DNA from: Actinomycetota bacterium
Lineage (GTDB): Bacteria > Actinomycetota > Thermoleophilia > UBA2241
Reading direction: 5' to 3'
Length of the DNA stretch: 9,685 nucleotides
Assembly: GCA_026392265.1 (NCBI GenBank)
Contig: JAPLCL010000216.1
Location: 1 to 9,685 of the forward strand
The translations under genes were made by a program, and so were the position numbers. Positions within the stretch are counted from its first letter, which is position 1; every line of letters starts with the position of its first letter. Below are positions 1-7,045 of this stretch, one piece after another. The notes below the pieces were generated by a model that was not told the DNA's origin, searched no databases, and saw nothing but the letters and a program-made list of their open reading frames with translations.

Positions 1-1
1 C

Positions 2-1525
2 CAGCCGGTGCCGATCTGGATCAGCGACTACGTGCTCACCGGCTACGGCACGGGCGCGATCATGGCCGTTCCGGCGCACGACGAGCGCGACTTCCAGTTC
101 GCCACCAAGTTCGCGCTGCCCATCGTCGAGGTCATCGCCCCCGTAGGCGGAGCGCAGGGTGAGCTCGCCGAGGCCTTCGCCGGCGACGGAGTCATGGTGA
201 ACTCCGGGCAGTTCGATGGGCTGGCGGCGCCGGGTGAGGCCGTTGAAGCGGTCGTGGCCTGGCTCGGCGCTCGCGGCGCCGCCCGCAAGAAGATCAATTT
301 CAAGCTCCGCGACTGGCTCATCAGCCGCCAGCGCTACTGGGGTGCGCCGATCCCGATCGTGCACTGCGACGCCTGCGGCCCAGTGCCCGTCCCGGTCGAT
401 CAGCTGCCCGTGCTCCTGCCCGACCTCGAGGACTATCATCCGACCGACGACGGCCGTTCGCCGCTGGCCCGCAGCGAGGAGTTCGTGCACACGACCTGCC
501 CGCGGTGCGGCGGCCCGGGGCGCCGCGAGACCGACACCATGGACACGTTCGCCTGCTCCAGCTGGTACCACTTCCGCTTTGCCTCGCCGCACGACGAGGC
601 GGCCGCCTTCGAGCGCGAGAAGGTCGAGTACTGGCTGCCGGTCGATCTCTACGTCGGTGGCGCCGAGCACGCCGTCATGCATCTGCTCTACGCGCGCTTC
701 TTCTGCAAGGTCGCGAAGGACGCCGGCTACGCGAGCTTCGGCGAGCCCTACGCGCGCCTGCGCAACCAGGGCATGATCCAGGCCGAGGACGGCCAGAAGA
801 TGAGCAAGAGCAAGGGCAACGTGATCACCCCCGACAGCGTGGTCGAGCGCTACGGTGCCGACAGCCTGCGCGTGTACGAGCTCTTCATCGCCCCGTTCGA
901 GCAGAGCGTGGCCTGGAGCGACCGCGGGGTGCAGGGCTGTCTGCGCTTCCTGAGCCGGTTCTGGAACCTCGCCGCCGAGGTGCTGGAGGCGCAGGGCGGG
1001 GCGGCGGCGGACGGGGCCGAGGCCGAGAAGGGCCGCCAGGTGCTGCGCACACTCAACAAGACCATCCGCAAAGTGTCGCACGATATCGAGGCCTTCCGCT
1101 TCAACACCGCCGTCTCGGCGCTCATGGAGCTGCAGAACGAGATGCTCGAGGTGTGGGCCGGCGCCCGAGGCGCGCTGACGCCGGCGCAGTGGCGCGACGC
1201 GGTCACCGATCTCACGCTGCTCGTGGCGCCCATGGCGCCGCACATCGCGGCGGAGGTCTGGGAGCTGCTCGGCCACGGTGACACGGTGCTCGACGCCGCC
1301 TGGCCGGCCTGGGATGAAGAGCTGGCCGCGGACGCGGTCGTCACCGTCGTCGTCCAGGTGAACGGCAAGCTGCGCGACCGCCTCGAAGTGCCGGTCGGCG
1401 CGGAGAGAGACGGCGTGCTGGCTCAGGCGCGCTCCGCGGAGAACGCCGCGCGCTTCCTCGAAGGCAAGCAGGTCGTGAAGGAGATCTACGTGCCCGGCAA
1501 GCTGGTCAACTTCGTCGTGCGGTAG
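2..1525 (+). CDS. leuS: Leucyl-tRNA synthetase, 3' part (5' end outside window)
   Basis: Class I aminoacyl-tRNA synthetase that charges tRNA-Leu in the cytoplasm. The frame is open to the left edge, so the GTG at 8 is an internal valine and not a start. About 508 codons are visible against a usual 800-860 residues, so the catalytic HIGH motif and the N-terminus lie upstream. Numbering from codon 8 as residue 1, visible parts are the end of the CP1 editing domain (GTGAIMAVPAHDERD, which carries the conserved editing aspartate), the RDWLISRQRYWG motif, a zinc knuckle with Cys120/Cys123 and Cys164/Cys167, the KMSKS ATP-binding loop (residues 264-268, bases 797-811), the helical anticodon-binding domain, and the C-terminal domain (QVNGKLRDRLEVP, ending near YVPGKLVNFVV). 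No frameshift or missing key residue is seen. A strong hairpin follows the stop, so leuS probably ends its own transcript. Confidence 0.98.
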   Translation, partial: QPVPIWISDYVLTGYGTGAIMAVPAHDERDFQFATKFALPIVEVIAPVGGAQGELAEAFAGDGVMVNSGQFDGLAAPGEAVEAVVAWLGARGAARKKINFKLRDWLISRQRYWGAPIPIVHCDACGPVPVPVDQLPVLLPDLEDYHPTDDGRSPLARSEEFVHTTCPRCGGPGRRETDTMDTFACSSWYHFRFASPHDEAAAFEREKVEYWLPVDLYVGGAEHAVMHLLYARFFCKVAKDAGYASFGEPYARLRNQGMIQAEDGQKMSKSKGNVITPDSVVERYGADSLRVYELFIAPFEQSVAWSDRGVQGCLRFLSRFWNLAAEVLEAQGGAAADGAEAEKGRQVLRTLNKTIRKVSHDIEAFRFNTAVSALMELQNEMLEVWAGARGALTPAQWRDAVTDLTLLVAPMAPHIAAEVWELLGHGDTVLDAAWPAWDEELAADAVVTVVVQVNGKLRDRLEVPVGAERDGVLAQARSAENAARFLEGKQVVKEIYVPGKLVNFVVR

Positions 1526-1547
1526 GTCGGCAGGAAGACGGTGCGGC

Positions 1548-1589
1548 CGAGGGCCGGGGAGAGGCGAGAGCGCCTCTTCCCGGCCCTTG
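1548..1589 (+). terminator. Hairpin terminator after leuS
   Basis: Left arm 1551-1566 pairs with right arm 1571-1586 over 16 positions with one G-U pair around an AGAG tetraloop. A1550-T1587, G1549-T1588 (wobble) and C1548-G1589 extend it to 19 pairs. It starts about 22 bases after the leuS stop. The following tract (TTGCGCGTTCTGG) has few T residues, as is common for GC-rich terminators, so it may act as an I-shaped or factor-assisted terminator. Confidence 0.8.
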
Positions 1590-1625
1590 CGCGTTCTGGC
1601 CCCCCGCTGACTGTCACCCCCTCGA

Positions 1626-1644
1626 ATCGCCCTTCAGGGGCGAT
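1626..1644. repeat. Palindrome upstream of comEA, touching the -35 box
   Basis: ATCGCCC (1626-1632) and GGGCGAT (1638-1644) form a perfect 7-bp inverted repeat around a 5-base centre. The right arm overlaps the first two bases of the proposed comEA -35 box (1643-1648). It could be a protein-binding site for competence regulation or only an incidental hairpin. No regulator is encoded nearby. Confidence 0.4.
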
Positions 1645-1671
1645 GACGGGCGCGCCGTCTGCCCATAGCCT
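1643..1671 (+). promoter_or_regulatory. Proposed promoter of comEA-comEC
   Basis: The -35 box ATGACG (1643-1648) differs from the actinobacterial consensus TTGACR at one base. A 17-base spacer separates it from the -10 box TAGCCT (1666-1671), which fits TAnnnT. The predicted +1 is G1678, which is also the first base of a perfect hairpin. The leader to the comEA ATG would be about 66 bases. The call rests on sequence match only. Confidence 0.5.
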
Positions 1672-1677
1672 TCGAGA

Positions 1678-1709
1678 GCAGGCGTGTGGCGGGCAATGCC
1701 GACGCCTGC
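1678..1709 (+). other. 5' leader hairpin of comEA mRNA
   Basis: GCAGGCGT (1678-1685) pairs perfectly with ACGCCTGC (1702-1709). Inside it CGG (1690-1692) can pair with CCG (1699-1701), leaving a GTGG bulge and a six-base loop. It begins at the predicted transcription start and ends 24 bases before the Shine-Dalgarno sequence. Hairpins at the 5' end can protect mRNAs from decay, so stabilisation is one possible role. I see no match to a known riboswitch class. Confidence 0.45.
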
Positions 1710-1743
1710 GAGGTTCTCGTCCGCGTTCTCCCCGGAGGTGGCC

Positions 1744-2388
1744 ATGCAGCTCTCGCGCCGTCAGATCTACGCCTATGTGGCCGTCGCCATCGTGGTCCTC
1801 GCCGTCGGCGTGCGCTACGTCGTGCTCCCGAAGGCGGCCGGCCCGGCCGGCGGCGAACCGCTGGTGCTGGCAGCGGCGTCTTCGCCGCCGGCTTCTCCGG
1901 CCGCTGCGGCCAGCCCGTCGGCGTCGGCGGCGGCCGACGTGCTCGTCTACGTGTGCGGCGCGGTCAAGTCGCCCGGCGTCGTGCGCGTACCCGCCGACGC
2001 GCGGGTCGCCGATGCCCTGGCGCTCGCCGGCGGGCCTGAGGCCAAGGCGGAGCTGGCCGCCGTCAACCTCGCCGCCAAGGTCGTCGACGGCCAGCAGATC
2101 GTGGTGCCCGAGCGCGGAGCGGCCGCCGCCGGGTCCGTCGCGACCGCCGCCGGCGGGTCGGCAGGCTCGGCCGGTGGGTCGGCCACGGTGCCCGGCGCTC
2201 CCGTGAATATCAACACGGCGTCCCTCGAGGAGCTGGACTCGCTCGACGGGGTCGGCCCCGCCACCGCGCAGAAGATCATCGACTACCGCACCGCGAGCGG
2301 TCCCTTCAAGACGGTAGACGAAATCAAGAACGTGTCCGGCATCGGCGACGCCAAGTTCGCCGCCATGAAAGACAGCATCACGGTGTGA
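1744..2388 (+). CDS. comEA: Competence protein ComEA, membrane-anchored DNA-binding protein
   Basis: ComEA binds double-stranded DNA outside the cytoplasmic membrane during natural transformation and passes it to the ComEC channel. The 214-residue product has a short basic N-terminus, one membrane segment (about residues 9-28, a signal anchor), an Ala/Ser/Pro-rich spacer (30-63), a SLBB-type domain (65-124, starting VLVYVCGAVKSPGVV), a Gly/Ser/Ala-rich linker (125-152) and a C-terminal double helix-hairpin-helix (153-214). The two hairpins are LDGVGPATAQKI (167-178) and VSGIGDAKFAAM (197-208). VNINTAS at 154-160 is the typical entry to this domain. The ATG at 1744 is chosen because GGAGG (1734-1738) lies five bases before it. 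The longer frame from GTG 1684 starts inside a hairpin without a ribosome site. comEC follows six bases after the stop. Domain order and length are normal for the family. Confidence 0.95.
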   Translation: MQLSRRQIYAYVAVAIVVLAVGVRYVVLPKAAGPAGGEPLVLAAASSPPASPAAAASPSASAAADVLVYVCGAVKSPGVVRVPADARVADALALAGGPEAKAELAAVNLAAKVVDGQQIVVPERGAAAAGSVATAAGGSAGSAGGSATVPGAPVNINTASLEELDSLDGVGPATAQKIIDYRTASGPFKTVDEIKNVSGIGDAKFAAMKDSITV

Positions 2389-2394
2389 TCGGGA

Positions 2395-4779
2395 GTGCTG
2401 CGAAGAGTAGCCCCGCTGCACGTGTTCGTCGCCGCCTACTGCTGCGGCCTCTGCCTGACGCTCGCCGTCAGGCCCCCGTGGTGGTGTCTCCTGGCGGGCG
2501 TGGCGGGCCTCGCGGCGGCCATGGTCGTGGCGCTGCGGCGCGGCTCCTCGGAGCACTCGTTGCCGGCCTTGCTGCTTGTCCTGCCCGCAGGCCTCGCGGC
2601 GATGTTCCTCATCGCCGGGGTGGCCGTCGGCGGCAGCCGTCTGGACTCCCTCGGGCACTCCACCATGGAAGCCTTCGAGGGCCGCTTCGTGACCATCAGC
2701 GCCGTGCTCACCGACCTGCCGGCGGCCAAAGACGACCAGGTCACGCTCGCGGTTGCCGTCAAGGCCGTGAATGCGGCGCCTCTTGCCGAGCCCGCCCATC
2801 TGCGCTTGCGGCTGGAGGACGGGGAGCGCTTCGTGCTCGATTCGTGCGGCGCCCTCGTGGAGGGCGCCGTCGTCGAAGTGGACTCCGTGCACGTCGAGCC
2901 GCTGCCGTCGCCCAAGCCGGGCGCCTTCGACTACGGCCGGTATCTGCGCCGCCGCGGCGAGCACGTCACGCTCGAGGGCCGCTTCGCGGACCTGCGCGTC
3001 TCGGGGCGCCGCGGCGGTCTCCAGGGGGCCGTCGACTGTCTGCGGCTGGCCTCCCGCGCGCATCTGCGCGCCGGTGTCCATGGTCCTGTGGGCGAGGTGC
3101 TCCAGGGCATGGTCCTGGGCGATGACGAAGGGGTCGATCAGGGTTCGATCGACGACTTCCGGCGTAGCGGCCTGCTCCACATCATGGCCGTCTCCGGCGA
3201 GAACGTCATCCTGCTCTGCAGTATGTGGGCGTTCGCCTTCTCACTGCTGGGTATCCCGCGCCTGGTACGTACTACGTTGCTGGTGCCGGTCGTCGCCACC
3301 TATGTGCTTCTCACAGGGGCGTCGCCGTCCATCGTACGCGCCGGCGTGTCCGGTATTGTCGGGCTGCTCGCGGTGCTCGCCTCCCGGCCCACCGACGGCT
3401 GGCTGCTCTGGCTGGTCCCGGCGGCGTGGCTCCTCACGCGCAACCCCAACACTATCTTCGACGTCAGTTTTCAGCTGTCGTTCGGCGCTGTGGCTGGGCT
3501 CCTGCTGCTGGCGCGGCCGCTCACGCGGCTCTTCGGGTTCCTTCCCGGTCCCTTGCCGCAGCAGGTGGGGATCACCACGGCCGCGAGTCTGTCCACGGCG
3601 CCCGTCTCCATGATCACCTTCGGCTCCGCCTCGCTGGTGAGCGTCCCGGCCAACCTGGCCGGGGGATTCGTGCTCGGCCCCATCATGTTCGTCGGTATGT
3701 TGTCGCTACTGCTCGGGTTCGTCAGCAGCTGGTTGTCGGCCCCGTTGAACGTGGTGGCGGGCCTCTTCATCGGGTTTCTCATGGAGGTCTCGCGGCTTTT
3801 CGGCCGGCTGCCGTTCGCCGTGTACGAGTGGCGCGGGGTGGGCCTGAGGCTGCTCCTCCTGGTGGCGTTCTGTGCCGAGCTGACGGTCGTCGTCGTGCTC
3901 GCGCGACGCGCGGGGGGCGGTCTGGCCGCCTACGTCCGCGACCGCCGCCGGCGCGCCGCGCTGGTGGCCGCGACCGCAGGCCTCGCGGCGGCCGTGCTCC
4001 TGCTCGCGCCACTGCCGGCGGCCCCACCCCGTCAGCCCACGCTCACGTTCCTCGACGTCGGAGAAGGCGCGGCGACGCTGTTCCAGGCGCCCGGCGGCCC
4101 CACCGTGCTCATCGACGCGGGCCCGGCTCCGCTGGCCCGCACCCTGCGCGCCCATGCCGTCAAGCGTATCGACCTCCTCGTGCTCTCTCACGGTCACGCC
4201 GATCATGTCGCCGGGCTTGCGGATGTCGTGGGGAGCATCCCGATCACCACGGCGCTGCTGCCTCGCCCGCCGTCGCCGTCGGCGGCGCTCGAGGCGATCG
4301 CCGCGAGGCTGACGGCGGCGGGCACCGAGGTGCGCCGCTGCGAGACGCCGGTCGAGGTGACCGGCGCCGGCTGGGGCCTTCGCGTGCTGCCCACCTCGCC
4401 GCCAGAGGGCGAGAGCGGCAACCAGAGCGAGAACGACACGGCGCTCGTGGTGCTGGCCGACCTGGGCGGCCGCTACGCGCTGGTGCCGGGCGACGCCGAG
4501 GGCGACGTACTCGAAGCGCTGGACCTGCCCGTGTGCACCGTGGTCGAGCTACCTCATCACGGCAGCCGCGGCGGCCTCGACGATGCGCAGCTCGATGAGC
4601 TCGCCCCGTCCCTCGCGGTCATCTCGGTGGGCCCCAACACGTATGGTCACCCGACCCCCGAGATGCTGACCTTGCTGACCACCGGCGGCGTCGCCTGCGC
4701 GCGCACCGACCAGCGCGGCGAGGTCACCTTGACGGCCGCGGCGCGCGGCCTCGAGGTCAGAGTGAGCCGTGGCGGGTAG
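2395..4779 (+). CDS. comEC: Competence protein ComEC/Rec2, DNA uptake channel
   Basis: A polytopic inner-membrane protein that takes a single DNA strand into the cytoplasm during transformation. It has 794 residues, normal for the full three-part form. The N-terminus has membrane helices (about 8-85) and a DUF4131/OB-like domain (about 97-205, with PGAFDYGRYLRRRG). The central ComEC/Rec2 competence domain (about 230-510) begins VLQGMVLGDD and contains HIMAVSGENV (from residue 262), followed by many hydrophobic helices. The C-terminal metallo-beta-lactamase-like domain (about 550-790) starts LTFLDVGEGAATLFQ and carries HGHADH (599-604), an intact HxHxDH metal motif, then PGDAEGD, HHGS (721-724) and NTYGHPTPEML. 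The domain has been proposed to degrade the non-transported strand. The start is GTG 2395, six bases after the comEA stop, with only a weak GGGAG overlapping it, so translation is probably coupled to comEA. The stop lies inside a tandem repeat. Confidence 0.95.
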   Translation: MLRRVAPLHVFVAAYCCGLCLTLAVRPPWWCLLAGVAGLAAAMVVALRRGSSEHSLPALLLVLPAGLAAMFLIAGVAVGGSRLDSLGHSTMEAFEGRFVTISAVLTDLPAAKDDQVTLAVAVKAVNAAPLAEPAHLRLRLEDGERFVLDSCGALVEGAVVEVDSVHVEPLPSPKPGAFDYGRYLRRRGEHVTLEGRFADLRVSGRRGGLQGAVDCLRLASRAHLRAGVHGPVGEVLQGMVLGDDEGVDQGSIDDFRRSGLLHIMAVSGENVILLCSMWAFAFSLLGIPRLVRTTLLVPVVATYVLLTGASPSIVRAGVSGIVGLLAVLASRPTDGWLLWLVPAAWLLTRNPNTIFDVSFQLSFGAVAGLLLLARPLTRLFGFLPGPLPQQVGITTAASLSTAPVSMITFGSASLVSVPANLAGGFVLGPIMFVGMLSLLLGFVSSWLSAPLNVVAGLFIGFLMEVSRLFGRLPFAVYEWRGVGLRLLLLVAFCAELTVVVVLARRAGGGLAAYVRDRRRRAALVAATAGLAAAVLLLAPLPAAPPRQPTLTFLDVGEGAATLFQAPGGPTVLIDAGPAPLARTLRAHAVKRIDLLVLSHGHADHVAGLADVVGSIPITTALLPRPPSPSAALEAIAARLTAAGTEVRRCETPVEVTGAGWGLRVLPTSPPEGESGNQSENDTALVVLADLGGRYALVPGDAEGDVLEALDLPVCTVVELPHHGSRGGLDDAQLDELAPSLAVISVGPNTYGHPTPEMLTLLTTGGVACARTDQRGEVTLTAAARGLEVRVSRGG

Positions 4780-4806
4780 CGCGCTCGCGCGGCGGGTAGC
4801 GCGCTC
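4771..4806. repeat. 20-bp-period tandem repeat over the comEC stop
   Basis: GGCGGGTAGCGCGCTC occurs at 4771-4786 and again at 4791-4806, giving 1.8 copies with a 20-base period. The first copy contains the comEC stop codon TAG (4777-4779). This looks like a local slippage duplication at the 3' end of comEC. It lies wholly before the permease stop (complement 4838-4840). Confidence 0.8.
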
Positions 4807-4822
4807 CCGTGACGGGGAGCGC
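4801..4822. terminator. Hairpin in the convergent comEC / ABC gap
   Basis: GCGCTCCC (4801-4808) pairs perfectly with GGGAGCGC (4815-4822) around a six-base loop. GGCGG (4791-4795) can pair further out with CCGCC (4822-4826, sharing one base) across an internal loop. It lies in the 58-bp space between two converging genes, where a bidirectional terminator is expected. There is no T tract on either side, so efficiency is uncertain. Confidence 0.45.
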
Positions 4823-4837
4823 CGCCGGCCCACCGCC

Positions 4838-5602
4838 TCAGATCTCGCGCCGCGTGAAGCGCCACACGGCCGCGCCCAGGCAGGCGGCGCTCACCGCGAT
4901 GCCCGTGGCGACCGGCGCTTGCCAGTGCGCCGGCTCACCGTTCAGGACGGCCTGCGCGGCGGGCATGAGCCCCGCCGGCGTGAGGCGGCTCGTGGCCTCG
5001 AATTGGGCGAGGATGGCGAACGAAGCGTATACGCCGATGCCGGCGCCGGCCGCGGCCGCCGGCGCCGGCAGCACGGCGCTGAGCAGCACCATCGCGCTCA
5101 AGATCACCATCGCGTACACGAACCACAGGGCCACGGCGGCCACCGTCGCCTGCGCCGGGCCGACGCCCAGCAACACGGTCGTGAGGCCGATGCAGACCGC
5201 CGTCGCGACAGCGGCCGCCACGGCGACCACGAGGAGCTGGGACAGCCACTTGGCGAGCACGAAGGCGCCTCGCGACAGAGGCTTGGACAGGGCCAGGGCC
5301 GCAGTACCGCTGCGCACCTCCGAACTGACGATGCCGCCGTAGGCGATCACGAGGGCGAACATGACGAGCTCGCCGAGATTGCCGAGGTACTCCACGTAGG
5401 CGGCCAGCGCGGTCGGATCGGGCACTGAGATCGCGAAGCCCTGCGGCATGCCGCCCAGCCGATCGACCAGGGTCGGCATGAGGAAGGTGATCAGCGGCGA
5501 CGACAGCGCCGAGAACAGGATGAAGGCGGGCAGGACCCAGATGCGCCAGGTATGCACGGTCTCGCGCAGTTCCTTGCCGAGGAAGGCCCCGAAGCCCCTC
5601 AT
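4838..5602 (-). CDS. ABC-2 type transporter permease, YxlG-like
   Basis: Membrane subunit of a two-gene ABC exporter; the substrate is unknown. The 254-residue protein has a cytoplasmic N-terminal amphipathic start (FLGKELRETVHTWR) and about six membrane segments near 21-42, 76-94, 117-143, 151-176, 180-200 and 229-247. The SSEVRSGTAALALSKPLSR stretch (93-111) is the family's typical E-x-GT...KP-SR loop after the second helix. The ATG at 5600-5602 overlaps the stop of the upstream ATPase in an ATGA arrangement, and GGAGG lies in the end of that gene, so the two are translationally coupled. Size, topology and partner resemble Bacillus YxlG, or more broadly NosY-like permeases. It ends RFTRREI, facing the end of comEC. 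It is sound as an exporter permease; the YxlG comparison is from memory of the family. Confidence 0.88.
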   Translation of the reverse strand: MRGFGAFLGKELRETVHTWRIWVLPAFILFSALSSPLITFLMPTLVDRLGGMPQGFAISVPDPTALAAYVEYLGNLGELVMFALVIAYGGIVSSEVRSGTAALALSKPLSRGAFVLAKWLSQLLVVAVAAAVATAVCIGLTTVLLGVGPAQATVAAVALWFVYAMVILSAMVLLSAVLPAPAAAAGAGIGVYASFAILAQFEATSRLTPAGLMPAAQAVLNGEPAHWQAPVATGIAVSAACLGAAVWRFTRREI

Positions 5603-6903
5603 CGGCGTTCCCCCTCCACCAGATCGACGAAGACGTCCTCAAGGCTCAGCTCGTCGCTCTCGAGGCGGCGCAGCGCGAGCCCCAGACGCGCGATCAGCGC
5701 GGGCAGCACGCGCAGCGCCGCCACGAGGTCAACGGTGGCCAGGCGCAGGCCGCCGTCGTCGACGACCTCGATGGCGCGCAGCCAGGCGGCGCCCTCAAGC
5801 GCCGGCGCGAGGCGTTGCGGCTCGTCCACCTCGACCGCCAGGCGGCTGAGCCCGCCGCGCCGCCGGCGAAGCTCGTCGATGGGCGCGTGCGCGACGACGC
5901 GGCCGTTGTCAATAATGGCAACGGTGTCGCAGACGCGTTCCACGTCGGCGAGGATGTGGGTCGAGAAGAACACCGTGGTGCGTCCGCGCAAGGCGGCGAT
6001 CATGTCGAGTACCTCGCGTCGGCCGATGGGGTCGAGGGCGCTGGTGGGTTCGTCGAGCAGCAGCAGGCGGGGCGCATTGACCAGGGCCTGGGCCACGCCG
6101 AGACGTTGTTTCATGCCGCGCGAGAAGCCGCCGATGCGGGTATCGACTCCCGCGAGGCCGGCGAGATCGAGCAGCGCCGCGACGCGCGCCTCGAGGGCCT
6201 CGCCGCGCAGCCCGAAGAGGTTGCCGGCGAAGCGCAGATACTGGGGCGCGGTCATCCACTTGTAGAACGCCGGTACGTCGGGCAGGAAGCCGACCACGGC
6301 GCGCACGTCGCCGCCGGCGCCCGCGACGTCGTGCCCGAGCACGCGCGCCTCGCCGGAGGTGGGGCGCGCGAGCCCGGCGAGGATGCGCAGCGTCGTGGTC
6401 TTGCCGGCTCCGTTGGGGCCGAGGAAGCCGAACACCGACCCCTCGGGAACGCTCAGCGAGAGGCCGTCGAGCGCCGCCGCGGTGCGGAACACCTTGCGCA
6501 CGCCGATGAGCTCGACGGCGGGCCCGCTGCCCTCAGTGGTAGCGATCAAGTCGGCCGGCGCGCCGTCGGCCGGTGCGCGAGGGTGCCGTCCCGCCGCGTC
6601 ATAGAGCGCCGCGGCGGCGCGCGCGACGTGTCCGTCGCCGCCCGGAGCCTGGGGCGGAGGCACTTGCCGCGGCGCCTCGCGCATCCGCCCGACGACGAGG
6701 TACAGCACCGGCCCGAGCAGCTGCACGAACACACACAGCAGCAGCCACAGCAAGCGGCTGCCGCCGGCCACCTTGCCGGCCGGGCGTCGGGCCAAGTCGA
6801 GCAGCGCCCACGCGAGGAGGCCCAGCTCCACCACCGCGAGCACCGCCAGCAACGCCACGACGAGCGGTGAACCGAGCGAGACTGACGCGGCGATAAGGGG
6901 CAC
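5599..6903 (-). CDS. ABC transporter ATPase with fused N-terminal PLDc_N membrane domain
   Basis: ATP-binding subunit that powers the permease encoded next to it. The 434 residues fall into three parts. Residues about 12-73 are two hydrophobic helices around a short basic loop (LLDLARRPAGKVAGGSRLLW, then QLLGPVLYLVVGR), matching the PLDc_N domain found in cardiolipin synthase N-termini and in Bacillus YxlE. Residues 74-125 are a Pro/Ala-rich linker. Residues 128-345 are a complete ABC ATPase: Walker A GPNGAGKTT (162-170), signature FSRGMKQRL (260-268), Walker B LLLLDEP (280-286) and the switch histidine in FFSTH (316). The C-terminal 80 residues end with the LEDVF(V)DL element usual for drug/antibiotic-type exporters. 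The GTG at 6901-6903 is preceded by AAGGAGGAG, with only three bases between GGAGG and the codon. The membrane domain is the unusual part, since most such ATPases (about 300 residues) are soluble. Confidence 0.9.
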   Translation of the reverse strand: MPLIAASVSLGSPLVVALLAVLAVVELGLLAWALLDLARRPAGKVAGGSRLLWLLLCVFVQLLGPVLYLVVGRMREAPRQVPPPQAPGGDGHVARAAAALYDAAGRHPRAPADGAPADLIATTEGSGPAVELIGVRKVFRTAAALDGLSLSVPEGSVFGFLGPNGAGKTTTLRILAGLARPTSGEARVLGHDVAGAGGDVRAVVGFLPDVPAFYKWMTAPQYLRFAGNLFGLRGEALEARVAALLDLAGLAGVDTRIGGFSRGMKQRLGVAQALVNAPRLLLLDEPTSALDPIGRREVLDMIAALRGRTTVFFSTHILADVERVCDTVAIIDNGRVVAHAPIDELRRRRGGLSRLAVEVDEPQRLAPALEGAAWLRAIEVVDDGGLRLATVDLVAALRVLPALIARLGLALRRLESDELSLEDVFVDLVEGERR

Positions 6904-6924
6904 GCTCCTCCTTCGGGTTCCTGC

Positions 6925-6945
6925 GGCCGCGCGAGGCGCGCGGCC
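6925..6945 (-). other. 5' leader hairpin of the ABC transcript
   Basis: GGCCGCGCG (6925-6933) and CGCGCGGCC (6937-6945) form a perfect 9-bp stem with a 3-base loop. Read on the minus strand it starts at the predicted transcription start (6945) and ends 12 bases before the ribosome-binding site. It may protect the 5' end of the mRNA or be a binding site. Confidence 0.55.
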
Positions 6946-6951
6946 ACCGGA

Positions 6952-6980
6952 ATCCTAGTCGGCGGCCCTGCCTCCGTCGA
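6952..6980 (-). promoter_or_regulatory. Proposed promoter of the ABC ATPase-permease operon
   Basis: On the minus strand, TCGACG (complement of 6975-6980) is one base from TTGACG. It is followed after exactly 17 bases by TAGGAT (complement of 6952-6957), the typical actinobacterial -10 box. The predicted +1 is at 6945, giving a leader of about 42 bases to the GTG start. This is the best promoter match in the window. Confidence 0.65.
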
Positions 6981-7027
6981 GCACGAAAGGGGCGGGCCGT
7001 CCCGCGGGGCATGGGGTACGTGGTGCG

Positions 7028-7036
7028 TGCTATCCT
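7028..7036 (+). promoter_or_regulatory. Extended -10 promoter of holA, leaderless transcript predicted
   Basis: TGC (7028-7030) followed by TATCCT (7031-7036) is an extended -10 box. No recognisable -35 box lies 16-18 bases upstream. The predicted +1, A7043, is three bases before the holA ATG, and there is no Shine-Dalgarno sequence in CCTTCGGCCACC. A leaderless mRNA explains both facts, and such mRNAs are common in Actinobacteria. Confidence 0.5.
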
Positions 7037-7045
7037 TCGGCCACC

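Noticed and set aside
1678..1743. Riboswitch (for example cyclic di-GMP type) in the comEA leader
   Set aside because: The leader has a simple stem but none of the conserved sequence blocks of the riboswitch classes I know.
1684..1746. Upstream GTG start for comEA at 1684
   Set aside because: It lies inside the leader hairpin without a ribosome site and would add 20 non-conserved residues before the signal anchor.
1486..3180. 564-codon open frame on the minus strand across comEA and comEC
   Set aside because: Low-complexity Arg/Gly/His-rich translation antisense to two well-recognised genes; a GC-rich shadow frame.
3225..4598. 457-codon plus-strand frame inside comEC
   Set aside because: Arg/Ala-rich out-of-frame translation with no domain; comEC is intact in its own frame.
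5815..6870. 351-codon plus-strand frame opposite the ABC ATPase
   Set aside because: His/Arg/Glu-rich antisense translation; the opposite strand has every ABC ATPase motif.
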